A stretch of DNA of 64,000 nt from a bacterium (GTDB lineage Bacteria; Planctomycetota; UBA1135; UBA2386), in assembly GCA_030432695.1 (NCBI GenBank), contig JAUILN010000003.1, positions 620,001-684,000 of the forward strand, written 5' to 3'. Made by a program: the position numbers and the translations under genes. Within the stretch, counting starts at the first letter, position 1. Every line of letters starts with the position of its first letter. This document shows, piece by piece, positions 7,808 through 16,526 of this stretch. The notes beneath the pieces are model-generated. The model saw only the letters and a list, made by a program, of their open reading frames with translations, searched no databases and was not told the DNA's origin.

Positions 7808-9670
7808 ATGCGTTCCCTCTCCCTCGTCACCCTGACGGCCTCGCTGCTCGCACCGTTCCTTCCTGCCCAGTGGTCCTCGACCGCTGCTTCCCACCTCGCC
7901 GTCGGCGACGCCAGCGGCGAGCAGGTCGTGCCCAAGCTCGCCGCGACCGCCGACGGTGGCTGCTACGTGGCCTGGTTCGACAGTGCCGCGGGCAGCTACG
8001 CGGTGCGCTTGCAGCGCCTCGACGCCGCGGGGGTGGAGCAATGGCCGCACGGCGGAATGCTGGTGAGCAACCAGCCGCAGTCGACCTCGTTGGTCGACTG
8101 GGATCTGATCGTCGACTCCAGCGGCGCCGCGGTCGTGACCTTCACCGATGTGCGCGCCGGCGGCGACCTCGACGTCTACGCGTACCGCGTCGATCCGGCA
8201 GGTGCGATGCTGTGGGGCGCCAACGGCGTCGCGCTCTCCAACGACTCCGACTACGAGGCCAACCCGCGGGTCGTCGAGACCGGCGGCGACTTCGTGTTCG
8301 TCTGGACGCGTGCCTCGTCGACCAGCCCCGGCCTCGCGATGCAGCGGCTCGACGCGGCGGGCAATCCGCTCTGGGGACCTGCGGGTCTGACGATCCCGGC
8401 CGACAGCGGCGCCACGCCGGGCTTCGCGACGCTGGTCGCAGCTCCCGGCGGCAGCGTGGTCGTCGCCTGGATGCGCGACATCTCGTTCCGCGGCCTGCGC
8501 CACCTGCACGCGCAGAAGTTCGACGCCGCGGGCGCGCCGCAATGGGGCACCACGCGGTTGTCGGTCTTCGACCAGTCGTCGCTGCCGATCGCGCACCAGG
8601 TGCGCATCGCGGCAGATGGAGCCGGCGGAGCCTGGCTGGCCTGGCACTTCGCGCCGCTAACGACCTTCTCGACCCGTGTCCAGCACCTGACGGCCGCCGG
8701 CACCGAGTCCTTCGCCCACGACGGCATCGACGTCTCGACCGAGGCCGGCGTCAGCAAGCTCGATCCCGATCTCACCACGCTGCCGGGCACCGGCGACGTG
8801 ATGGTGGTCTTCAACGTCCGCAACACCGCGCAGTCGGCCTGGGGCGTGGCCGCGCAACGGATCGATCCTCAGGGTCAGCTCCTGTTCGGCAGCGCCGGCG
8901 TGCGGCTCGCGGCGCTCGACGGCATCAACGAGTCCGCGGAGCGGGTGGTCGCCTTCAACGGCGGCGCGCTCGCGCTGTGGTTCGAGCAGCCGGCCGCGAC
9001 CCCGCAGGCCGCGATCCGTGCCGCGCTCGTCGACGGCGCCGGCCAGATCGTCTGGGGATCCCCGCCGGTCACCGTCTCCACGCCGGCCGCCGAGAAGCTG
9101 TGGCTGCGCGTCGGCCAGGCGCCGAGCGGCACGGCGCTCCTGGCGTGGACCGACCGCCGCATCGACTCGGGCGACGTGTTGGTGCAGAACCTCAATCCCG
9201 ACGGCACCCTCGGCGCGAACCTCGCCGAGCTCCAGGTCTACGGCTGCGGCGGCAACCCGGCCGGCAGCCTCACCGTGGGCGGATCGGCAGCCATTGGCGG
9301 ACGGATCGAGGCCCGCATCGACAACCCGCTCGGCACCCAGAGCCCGGCCACCAGCACCGTGGCGCTGTCGTTGGCCCTGGCCGCCGACGCAAGCTTCCCC
9401 TGCGGCACGCCGACGCCGGGCTTCGGCATGGCGGGCGCCGGTGCTGCGGGCGAGCTGCTGCTCGACCCCGCGCAGATCCTCGGCCCCGCGGTGATCGGCT
9501 CGACCTGGGGCGGTGCCGGCTCACCGTCCACCGCGGTCCTCGACGTGCCGGTCGAACTCGCGCTCGTCGGCGGCGTGTTGTTCGCGCAGGGCGTGATCCT
9601 CGACGCGGGCGCGGGGGCCGTGGCGCCGATCGGCCTGGCGGACGCGGTGCGGATCCGGGTGGGGTTCTGA
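7808..9670 (+). CDS. Secreted repeat protein with C-terminal YGxGC-like module
   Basis: The product is 620 residues with an N-terminal signal peptide (MRSLSLVTLTASLLAPFLPA, cleavage near AQ). The body has repeats of about 50 residues that include AYRVDPAGAMLWGANGVALS, MQRLDAAGNPLWGPAGL and AQRIDPQGQLLFGSAGVRLA, alternating with VVVAWMRD-like strands, a pattern of extracellular beta-propeller proteins. The C-terminal ~140 residues begin LQVYGCGGNPAGSL and form a beta-rich module of the YGxGC type seen in four other loci of this window. No catalytic motif is visible. It is convergent with the acyl-CoA synthetase gene, 13 bases away. Confidence 0.8.
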   Translation: MRSLSLVTLTASLLAPFLPAQWSSTAASHLAVGDASGEQVVPKLAATADGGCYVAWFDSAAGSYAVRLQRLDAAGVEQWPHGGMLVSNQPQSTSLVDWDLIVDSSGAAVVTFTDVRAGGDLDVYAYRVDPAGAMLWGANGVALSNDSDYEANPRVVETGGDFVFVWTRASSTSPGLAMQRLDAAGNPLWGPAGLTIPADSGATPGFATLVAAPGGSVVVAWMRDISFRGLRHLHAQKFDAAGAPQWGTTRLSVFDQSSLPIAHQVRIAADGAGGAWLAWHFAPLTTFSTRVQHLTAAGTESFAHDGIDVSTEAGVSKLDPDLTTLPGTGDVMVVFNVRNTAQSAWGVAAQRIDPQGQLLFGSAGVRLAALDGINESAERVVAFNGGALALWFEQPAATPQAAIRAALVDGAGQIVWGSPPVTVSTPAAEKLWLRVGQAPSGTALLAWTDRRIDSGDVLVQNLNPDGTLGANLAELQVYGCGGNPAGSLTVGGSAAIGGRIEARIDNPLGTQSPATSTVALSLALAADASFPCGTPTPGFGMAGAGAAGELLLDPAQILGPAVIGSTWGGAGSPSTAVLDVPVELALVGGVLFAQGVILDAGAGAVAPIGLADAVRIRVGF

Positions 9671-9683
9671 GGCGACCGCTGCG

Positions 9684-11909
9684 TCAGCGTGCGCCGAGCC
9701 GCCACGCCACATACCGCCCCAGCATCCGCGCCGCCCGATCCGCGCGACGGAACGTCACCAGGCCTTCGCGCTCCAGGTAGGCGGCCAACGCGTCGTAGCG
9801 GCGGCCGGCGTCGACGACGGCGACGACGGGCTTGGAGGAGCTGCGCGCGAGGCGTGCCAGGCGTGCGGCGACCGCGTCGTCGTGGCCGAGGTCCTCGGCG
9901 TGTTCGCCCACGCCTGCCTCCAGGGTCTGCAGTGCGGGGGTCATCGGCACGATGCCGACGAGGGCGAGGTCCACGTCTTCGTCGTCGAGGACCGCGGCCA
10001 GGGCCTCGGCGTAGACCGCATCGCCCGCGATCGGCGTCAGGTCGAGCGGATCGTGGACGTCGACGAAGCCGGCGAGGCGGTGGGACTCGAGGATCGCTTG
10101 GAGGCGTGTGCGGGTCGCTGCGGTGAACGGCGCGAGCGCGAGCGGCGCGAGGTGGTCGGCGAGGGCCACGCACTCGAAGCCGGCGTTGGAGACCGCGCCG
10201 ACGCGGAGACCGGTGACGTTGCGGTCGTGGAGTCCCGCCGCGAGGCGGACCAGGTCGTCGAACTCGCCCAGGGTCTCGGCTAGCAGCACGCCGGCAGTCT
10301 GGCAGAGTGCGCGCGTCACCGCGTAGTCGCCGGCCACCGACGCGGTGTGCGAGGCCGCGGCGCTGGCGCCTGCCGGGCTGCGGCCGGCGCGGTAGAGCAC
10401 GACCGCCTTGCCGGCGGCGCGGGCGCGGCGGGCGGCGCGGAGGAAGCGGGCGCCGTCGCCGGGGCGGAAGCCCTCGACGTAGCAGGCGAAGACCTGCAGG
10501 TCGGGGTCGGCGTCGACCAGGTGGTCGAGGTAGTCGCCGAGCGTCAGGTCGAGCTGGTTACCGACCGTGACCACGTAGCGGGGTCGCAGGGTGGCGATCG
10601 AACTCTGGCGCGCGATCGCGAAGGCGCCGCTCTGGGCGAGGAGTGCGACCGGTGTTTCGCGGCCCTCGCGCGCGCCGAGTTTGTGGTCGGGGATGAACAG
10701 CGTGTCGAAGCGGCCCGGCAGGGAGCGCACGCCGAGGCAGTTGCCGCCGTTGAGCAAGGGGCCGCGCCAGTCGGTCGTGCGCGCGGCGTGCAGGCTGGCG
10801 CGCATCCGGGCCACGCGGTCTGCGGTGCCGGCGGTCTCGCCGAGGCCGCCGGGGATCAGCAGCACCGTCTCGGCGCAGCGCCGGTCGAGGACGTCTTCGA
10901 CCACGCCGGGCACCTGCGCGGCGTCGACCGCGACCACCAGCAGGTCGACCGGCGGATCGAGGTGCGCGAGGTCGGCGACGCAGCGGCAGCCGGCGAGCTG
11001 GTCGAGACCCGGCTTGACGACCTGGACCGCGGCCGGGTCGAAGCCGGCTTCGAGGACGTTGTCGAGGATGATCCGGCCGGGGTTGCGCTGCTGGCTGGCG
11101 CCCAGCACCGCGATCGAGCGTGGGTGCAGCAGGTGCTGGATCTTGTCGGTCGGCCGCGGTGGAGCGATCTCCTGGACCGCGCCGTCGAGGCGGCACAGCG
11201 CGTCGAGGGCCACCAGCCGGCCGTCGTCCGAGGCGCGGGCCACCGGGTTGAACTCGAGTTCGGTGAAGTCGGTGGGGCAGTGGGCACGGGCGAACGCGGC
11301 GCAGCGCTGCAGGAGTGTCACCAGGGACTCGGCCGCGAGGCGCGGCGGCTGACCGCGCTGTGGTTCGGTCGACAGGCGCGTCACCGCACAGCCTGCGAGT
11401 GCCGCACGCAGGTCCTCCGCCTCGACGAACTCCGGCGAGACGATCAACGTGGCGCTGCCCGGGCGCGCGTTCCGCGCGACGAACTCGGCATCGGTGCCGC
11501 CGGCGCCGAGCGTGACCACCGGCCCGAACTCGTCGGTCCAGCGGATGCCGAGCAGCAGTTCGTCGCCGAGGCGTTCGCTGTGGGGCACGAACTCGGCGAC
11601 CAGGAAGCCGCGGAGGTCCTTGCCGTGCAGCCGGTCCTGCATCGCGCGGATCCGCGCCTGCACGGCTCCGATCTCCGCCGGCACCACGGCGACCGCGCCC
11701 AGTTCGGTCTTGTGCAGCACGTCGGGGGCCAGCGCCTTCACCACCACCCGCTCGCCGGGCGGCAGCCCGGTGGCGTGGAGCGACCCGGGGTCCTGCACCA
11801 CGACGTGGCGCGGCACCGCGAGGCCCAGCTCCTCGGCGATCCGCAGTCCTTCCGTCTCCAGCAGGACCGCACGCCCCTCGGCGCGCGCCGCGGCGAAGGG
11901 CAGGTTCAC
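9684..11909 (-). CDS. ADP-forming acyl-CoA synthetase (acetate-CoA ligase family), beta-alpha fusion
   Basis: The 741-residue protein starts at the GTG overlapping the iorB stop (GTGA), so its translation is coupled. Residues about 1-250 form the ATP-grasp (beta) part, with LAPDVLHKTELGAV and GIRWTDEFGPVVTLGAGGTD. Residues about 258-741 form the alpha part, with a CoA-binding Rossmann segment SIAVLGASQQRNPGR and the phosphohistidine motif ASHTASVAGDY (His521). The order is beta then alpha, the reverse of the common alpha-beta fusions. The reaction is acyl-CoA + ADP + Pi = acid + CoA + ATP. Downstream of IorAB it should conserve energy from aryl- or branched-acyl-CoA. Confidence 0.85.
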   Translation of the reverse strand: MNLPFAAARAEGRAVLLETEGLRIAEELGLAVPRHVVVQDPGSLHATGLPPGERVVVKALAPDVLHKTELGAVAVVPAEIGAVQARIRAMQDRLHGKDLRGFLVAEFVPHSERLGDELLLGIRWTDEFGPVVTLGAGGTDAEFVARNARPGSATLIVSPEFVEAEDLRAALAGCAVTRLSTEPQRGQPPRLAAESLVTLLQRCAAFARAHCPTDFTELEFNPVARASDDGRLVALDALCRLDGAVQEIAPPRPTDKIQHLLHPRSIAVLGASQQRNPGRIILDNVLEAGFDPAAVQVVKPGLDQLAGCRCVADLAHLDPPVDLLVVAVDAAQVPGVVEDVLDRRCAETVLLIPGGLGETAGTADRVARMRASLHAARTTDWRGPLLNGGNCLGVRSLPGRFDTLFIPDHKLGAREGRETPVALLAQSGAFAIARQSSIATLRPRYVVTVGNQLDLTLGDYLDHLVDADPDLQVFACYVEGFRPGDGARFLRAARRARAAGKAVVLYRAGRSPAGASAAASHTASVAGDYAVTRALCQTAGVLLAETLGEFDDLVRLAAGLHDRNVTGLRVGAVSNAGFECVALADHLAPLALAPFTAATRTRLQAILESHRLAGFVDVHDPLDLTPIAGDAVYAEALAAVLDDEDVDLALVGIVPMTPALQTLEAGVGEHAEDLGHDDAVAARLARLARSSSKPVVAVVDAGRRYDALAAYLEREGLVTFRRADRAARMLGRYVAWRLGAR

Positions 11910-12490
11910 GCGACGACGATCCCGCTGGCCGCGCGGCCGAGCTGGAAGGCCTTCAGGCAGGTCTCGACCACGCGTTCGCCCTTGCGGGCGAAGTGGCTCC
12001 GGATCTCGGCTTCGAGGAGTGCGGGCTCGATGCGGAGCCACGGCGTGGCGGCGCCGATCATCACCACGTTGCTGGCGCGCGGGTTGTGTGCCTCCTTCGC
12101 CAGCCGCTCGGCCTCCACCAGGTGCCCGCCCGGCAGCGCGCGGATCCGCGCGTGGATGCTCTCCAGGTCGGGGTAGTCGGGGATGTTCTCGAACGGCTCG
12201 GCGGCGGCCATCACCTGGCCCTCCGGGCCGAGCAGATGCAGGTAGCGCAGCGCCTCGACCGGCTCGAGCGACAGGATCAGGTCGCCGCCGCCCTCGGGGA
12301 TCAGGTCGCTGTAGATCACGCCGCTGGAGATCCGCAGGCCGGCCTGCACCGCGCCGCCGCGCTGCGACATGCCGTGCACCTCGCCCTGCTTCACGTGCAG
12401 GCCCTGGCGCAGCGCCGCCGCGGCGACGATCGCCGCAACCGACAGCACGCCCTGGCCGCCGACGCCACACAGCACGATGTCGGTCTTCAT
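11906..12490 (-). CDS. iorB: Indolepyruvate oxidoreductase subunit beta (IorB)
   Basis: At 194 residues it matches the usual IorB length. It begins MKTDIVLCGVGGQGVLSVA, with the glycine-rich GVGGQG loop, followed by VKQGEVHGMSQRGGAVQAGL, which is diagnostic of the gamma-type domain of 2-oxoacid:ferredoxin oxidoreductases. IorAB decarboxylates aryl pyruvates to aryl-acetyl-CoA with ferredoxin as acceptor. The ATG overlaps the iorA TGA (ATGA) and its own stop overlaps the acyl-CoA synthetase GTG, so the three genes form one tightly coupled operon. Confidence 0.92.
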   Translation of the reverse strand: MKTDIVLCGVGGQGVLSVAAIVAAAALRQGLHVKQGEVHGMSQRGGAVQAGLRISSGVIYSDLIPEGGGDLILSLEPVEALRYLHLLGPEGQVMAAAEPFENIPDYPDLESIHARIRALPGGHLVEAERLAKEAHNPRASNVVMIGAATPWLRIEPALLEAEIRSHFARKGERVVETCLKAFQLGRAASGIVVA

Positions 12491-14322
12491 CGTTGGTCCT
12501 CCGGGTGGTCCTGCGAGGCCGCCTTGCGCTCGCTCTTGTGCTTCTGTGCCGCGACGATGCACTCGCGCTGCACCACGATCACCGAGATCCCGCGGTGCTC
12601 GACCTCCCGCTCGATCAACAGCGCGATCTCGTGCTGCAGCTTGGGGTGGGCGGTGACCACGTGGCAGTGTTCGGGGGCCACGCCGAGGCCGGTGATGATC
12701 GGGCCGAAGCGCGTGTCGGACAGCACCGTCGGCTGGGTGCCGGTCATCGCCACCGTCTGGTTGTCGAGGACCAGCAGCGTCATCGGCGTGTCCGCCGCGA
12801 CCGCGTCCATCAGCGGGGTGACGCCCGAGTGCAGGAAGGTCGAGTCGCCGATCACCGCGATCACGTGCTCCGCCCCGGCGTCGGCGGCTCCCTTGGCCAT
12901 GCCGACCGACGCGCCCATGCAGACGCACGAGTCGAGGCCCTGGTACGGTGGCAGCGCGCCGAGCGTGTAGCAGCCGATGTCGCCGGCGACGACCAGATCG
13001 GGGTGCTTCGCGCGCAGCTCACCGAGCGCCGCGTAGGCGTCGCGGTGCGGGCAGCCCTGGCAGAGCTGCGGTGGCCGCATCGGCAGCGCGCCGGCCTTCG
13101 CAGGATCGGTGGTCGGCAGCGGCGCGAGGCCGAGGGCCTGGCGCACCGTGCCCGGGGTCAGCTCGCCGTCGAACGACAGCACCGGGTCGAGCGGCGTGCC
13201 GTCGGGGGTTTGGCCGGGGAGCTTGCCGAGGATGGTGAGGCTCGGGGTGAGCAGGCCGCGCAGTCGCGTTTCGACCAGCGGTTGGCCTTCTTCGAGGACC
13301 AGCAGGCGGTCGACCTTCGCGGCGAGACTCCGGACCAGCTCGGCCGGGAACGGGTAGGCGCCGAGGTGCAGGTGCGAGGGCGTGAAGCCCAGGTCGACCA
13401 GGTTCTCGAAGTAGTGGTTCCGGGCGGTGCCGGTGGTGATCACGCCGAGGCCGCGGTCGTCGTCGCCGAGGTGGAGCTGATTGAAGCCCGACGTGCCGCT
13501 CCAGTGCAGGACCTCGGGCTCCTGGGCGAGCACCTCACGCCACAGCCGGCGCGCATTGGCCGGCAGCAGGATCCACGACTTGGGGTCGCGCTGTTCTACT
13601 ACTCCCGAGAATCTGCGCGCCCAGCGCTGATTCTCGGGAGGAGTAGATCCAAACGACACGGGCAGCGCGGCCGACTGCCTCGGGGCATGCGAGCGCAGCG
13701 AGTCATGCCCATTCGGATGCGGCAGGAGGCCGCGCTGCGGTCGCGTGGCGTTCGGTGCGCGCGGCGCGCGGCGCAGCACCGCGGCGCGGCCGTGGCACAG
13801 TCGGGTCACCAGGCGCAGCACCACCGGCAGCTTGAAGCGCTCCGACAGCTCGAAGGCCTCGCGCGCCATCTCGTAGGCCTCCTGCTGGGTCGCCGGCTCG
13901 AGGCAGATCGTGCGCGCGAACTCGGCCAGACCGCGGCTGTCCTGCTCGTTCTGCGAGCTGTGCATGCCCGGGTCGTCGGCCACCGCGAGCACCACGCCGC
14001 CGTGCAGGCCGGTCAGCACCGCGTTCATGAACGGGTCCATCGCCACGTTCAGGCCCACGTGCTTCATCGACACCAGCGCGCGCCCGCCGACCATCGACAC
14101 GCCGAGCGCCGCCTCGAAGGCGGTCTTCTCGTTGGCGCACCAACTGGCGTGGAACGCGCCGGTCCGCTCGGCCTCGGCGATCAGCGTCTCGGTGATCTCG
14201 GTCGAGGGGGTGCCGGGGTAGGCATACGCGGCCGAGATGCCTGCGTCGATCGCACCGAAGGCCAAGGCCTCGTCGCCGAGCAGCATCTGGCCAGAGGAGA
14301 CCTCTGGAGAGAGCGCGGTCAT
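12487..14322 (-). CDS. iorA: Indolepyruvate oxidoreductase subunit alpha (IorA), no ferredoxin domain, with insertion
   Basis: The 611-residue protein starts at MTALSPEVSSGQMLLGDEAL. It has the pyrimidine-binding domain with AAYAYPGTPSTEI and NEKTAFEAALG, a CQGCPHRDAY motif, and the thiamine-diphosphate domain with AGDIGCYTLGALPPYQ and VIAVIGDSTFLHSGV. Together with IorB it oxidises aryl pyruvates. Two features are unusual. The usual C-terminal ferredoxin module with two CxxCxxC clusters is absent: the protein stops after VVQRECIVAAQKHKSERKAA. Residues about 191-244 are a low-conservation insertion encoded by a palindromic element, listed separately. First gene of a leftward operon divergent from the E1 operon. 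Confidence 0.88.
   Translation of the reverse strand: MTALSPEVSSGQMLLGDEALAFGAIDAGISAAYAYPGTPSTEITETLIAEAERTGAFHASWCANEKTAFEAALGVSMVGGRALVSMKHVGLNVAMDPFMNAVLTGLHGGVVLAVADDPGMHSSQNEQDSRGLAEFARTICLEPATQQEAYEMAREAFELSERFKLPVVLRLVTRLCHGRAAVLRRAPRAPNATRPQRGLLPHPNGHDSLRSHAPRQSAALPVSFGSTPPENQRWARRFSGVVEQRDPKSWILLPANARRLWREVLAQEPEVLHWSGTSGFNQLHLGDDDRGLGVITTGTARNHYFENLVDLGFTPSHLHLGAYPFPAELVRSLAAKVDRLLVLEEGQPLVETRLRGLLTPSLTILGKLPGQTPDGTPLDPVLSFDGELTPGTVRQALGLAPLPTTDPAKAGALPMRPPQLCQGCPHRDAYAALGELRAKHPDLVVAGDIGCYTLGALPPYQGLDSCVCMGASVGMAKGAADAGAEHVIAVIGDSTFLHSGVTPLMDAVAADTPMTLLVLDNQTVAMTGTQPTVLSDTRFGPIITGLGVAPEHCHVVTAHPKLQHEIALLIEREVEHRGISVIVVQRECIVAAQKHKSERKAASQDHPEDQR
13591..13752 (-). repeat. In-frame palindromic element inside iorA
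   Basis: This stretch adds about 54 codons between the VTRLCHGRA end of the first IorA domain and the LLPANARR start of the next. It contains an 18-base inverted repeat with one mismatch (13596-13613 against 13629-13646, 15-base loop; core CTCCCGAGAATC) and a second pair GGGCATG/CATGCCC (13683-13689 and 13704-13710). The minus strand reads CATGACTCGCTGCGCTCGC across the second pair. The frame stays open, so the element is translated. It resembles coding insertions of repeated palindromic elements. Its family membership cannot be checked within this window, where I see only one copy. Confidence 0.6.
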
Positions 14323-14462
14323 GCTGCGCGGGGGAACGGGAGGTCGAGAGGGTTCTTTCCGCCGTGCGGCGTCTACGGGGTGGCCCGGGGGCCAGCGAAA
14401 GAGTGTGGTTCCGATGCGGTTGCGCAGGCTCGCGCGGCTTCCATCCGATATCCAACCACGTG
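14323..14462. promoter_or_regulatory. Divergent control region between ior operon and E1 operon
   Basis: These 140 bases separate the iorA start codon from the chosen E1 start and must hold the promoters of both operons. I cannot identify -10/-35 boxes or an operator palindrome with confidence. Shared placement suggests coordinated control of two 2-oxo-acid pathways, which is inference from gene order. Confidence 0.35.
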
Positions 14463-16499
14463 GTGACCCCTTCCGCCGACAGCTCCGACGCCCGGTCTCC
14501 CGCGATCCCGGTCGACCCACCGCGCGCCGCCGACCTCGACGCCGCCACGCTGTACCGGGAGATGGCGCGGATCCGCGGCTTCGAGGAGGCCCTCTACCGG
14601 CTGGTCTCCGCCGGGAAGATCGGTGGCACCACCCACCTCTGCATCGGCCAGGAGGCCAGCGCGGTCGGGGTCTCGAGTCTGCTCGGTCGCGAGGACCTCG
14701 TGGTCAGCACCCACCGCGGCCACGGCCACCTGCTGGCCAAGGGTGCGGGGGTGACGCGCGCGCTGGCCGAGATCGCCGGCCGGGAGACCGGCTACTGCGC
14801 CGGCAAGGGCGGCAGCCAGCACGTGGCGGTGCCGGAGATCGGCCACATGGGCAGCAACGGCATCACCGGGGGTGGCCTGCCGATCGGTGCGGGTCTGGCG
14901 CTGGCGCAGCGGCTCCGCGGCACCGGCCGCTGCGTGGTGGCCTGGCTGGGCGACGGCGCCGCCGACACCGGCAACTTCCACGAGACGTTGAACCTCGCCG
15001 CGCTGTGGCGGTTGCCGATCGTGTTCGTGCTGGAGAACAACGGCTACGCGATGTCGACGCCGGTGAAGCACGCCTCGGCCTGCGCGTCGTTCGTCGACTG
15101 GGCGTCGCGCTACGTCGGCATGGCCACGGCCCAGGTCGACGGCAACGACGTGCGTGCGGTGGCGGCCGCCGCCGAGCCGCTGCTCGACCGGGCGCGGCGT
15201 GGCGAGGGGCCGGCGCTGCTCGAGACCCTGACCTACCGGCAGAGCGGCCACTCGAAGAGCGACCCGCGGGTCTACCGCAGCCGCGAGGAGGAGGCACAGT
15301 GGCGGACGCGTGATCCGCTCGCCCTGCTGGCCGACCGGGAGTTGGACGCCGCGCGGCGTGCGGCCCTCGATGCCGAGATCGAGGCCGAGCTGACCGCCGC
15401 CGAGGACCAGGCCCTGGCCGCTCCGCCCGGCGGACTCGAACTGGCGCTGAGCGACCTCGACCTGCCGGTTGCGCCCGCGCGGTCGCGCGCGCTCGCCAGC
15501 GAGGGCGGCGTGGCGCCCGGCACCGAGGTCAGCCTCACCGAGGCGATCCGCGAGGTGCTGCGCCAGGAGCTCGCCGCCGACGACGCGGTGGTGCTCATCG
15601 GCGAAGACATGGGCTGCTACGGCGGCGCCTTCGGGGTCACGCGCGGCCTCGAGGAGCTGTTCGGCAGGGAGCGGGTCCGCGAGACGCCGATCTCCGAGAA
15701 CTCCTTCGTCGGCCTCGGGGTGGGCGCGGCGGTCGGTGGCCTGCGGCCGGTCGTCGAGCTGATGTTCGGCGACTTCGTGACCTGCTGCATGGACGCGCTG
15801 GTCAACCACGCGGCGAAGCTGCGGTACATGTACCGCGGCCAGGTGCGGGTGCCGTTCACGCTGCGGATGCCGGTGGGGCGGCGCAAGGGCTACGGCGCGA
15901 CCCACTCGCAGAGCCTGGAGAGTTGGTTCGTCCACGTGCCGGGCCTGCAGGTGGTGTTTCCCGCGACCATCGACGACGCGGTCGGCCTGTTGCGCACGGC
16001 GATCCGCACCGATGCGCCGGTGCTGTTCCTCGAACACAAGCTGCTCTACCCGGAGCGGGCACCGATGCCGGGGCTGGACCACGTGGTGCCGCTCGGCAGG
16101 GCACGGATCGACCGCGCAGGCGACGGACTGAGCCTGCTCACCTACGGCCACGCCCTCGGCCTGTGCCGCGCCGCGGCCGACCATCTCGAAGGGCTGGGCC
16201 ACAGCGTCGAGATCGTCGACCTCCGCAGCCTCGCACCGTACGACCGGCAGGCCTGCATCGACTCGGTGCGCAAGACCGGCCGCGGCCTGTTCGTCCAGGA
16301 GGCGACCACCGTCGGCGGGGTCTGCGACCGCGTGCTCGCCGACATCCTGCCCGACGTGTTCGGCCGGCTGCGCGCGCCCTTGCAGAAGGTCGGTGCGGCC
16401 CATACGCCCATTCCGTCGTCGCCGGAACTCGAGGCGGCGATGATGCCCGACGTCCGCCAGGTGCTGCGCAGCGCGCTGTCGCTGTTGCAGGACTATTGA
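14463..16499 (+). CDS. 2-oxo acid dehydrogenase E1, alpha-beta fusion
   Basis: The product is about 678 residues from the GTG at 14463. The start is uncertain; an adjacent GTG at 14460 and a longer in-frame start exist. Residues about 25-340 form the E1-alpha part, with HRGHGHLLAKG, GKGGSQHV and the thiamine-diphosphate motif WLGDGAADTGNFHETLN ending at ENNGYA. Residues about 350-678 form the E1-beta part, with VVLIGEDMGCYGGAFGVT, ETPISENSFVGLGVGAA and the C-terminal transketolase-like domain. It decarboxylates a 2-oxo acid and reductively acylates a lipoyl arm. No E3 gene and no conventional E2 catalytic domain are nearby. The next gene, 27 bases on, supplies a lipoyl domain and an E3-binding-like domain fused to a hexapeptide acyltransferase, so the acyl acceptor may not be CoA. 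Confidence 0.88.
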   Translation: MTPSADSSDARSPAIPVDPPRAADLDAATLYREMARIRGFEEALYRLVSAGKIGGTTHLCIGQEASAVGVSSLLGREDLVVSTHRGHGHLLAKGAGVTRALAEIAGRETGYCAGKGGSQHVAVPEIGHMGSNGITGGGLPIGAGLALAQRLRGTGRCVVAWLGDGAADTGNFHETLNLAALWRLPIVFVLENNGYAMSTPVKHASACASFVDWASRYVGMATAQVDGNDVRAVAAAAEPLLDRARRGEGPALLETLTYRQSGHSKSDPRVYRSREEEAQWRTRDPLALLADRELDAARRAALDAEIEAELTAAEDQALAAPPGGLELALSDLDLPVAPARSRALASEGGVAPGTEVSLTEAIREVLRQELAADDAVVLIGEDMGCYGGAFGVTRGLEELFGRERVRETPISENSFVGLGVGAAVGGLRPVVELMFGDFVTCCMDALVNHAAKLRYMYRGQVRVPFTLRMPVGRRKGYGATHSQSLESWFVHVPGLQVVFPATIDDAVGLLRTAIRTDAPVLFLEHKLLYPERAPMPGLDHVVPLGRARIDRAGDGLSLLTYGHALGLCRAAADHLEGLGHSVEIVDLRSLAPYDRQACIDSVRKTGRGLFVQEATTVGGVCDRVLADILPDVFGRLRAPLQKVGAAHTPIPSSPELEAAMMPDVRQVLRSALSLLQDY

Positions 16500-16526
16500 G
16501 CCCTCAGCCGTGCGACGTGACCGACC

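Noticed and set aside
11910..12470. Longer N-terminus for the acyl-CoA synthetase
   Set aside because: The upstream extension lies within iorB in another frame and is arginine-rich. The GTG coupled to the iorB stop gives the normal family N-terminus.
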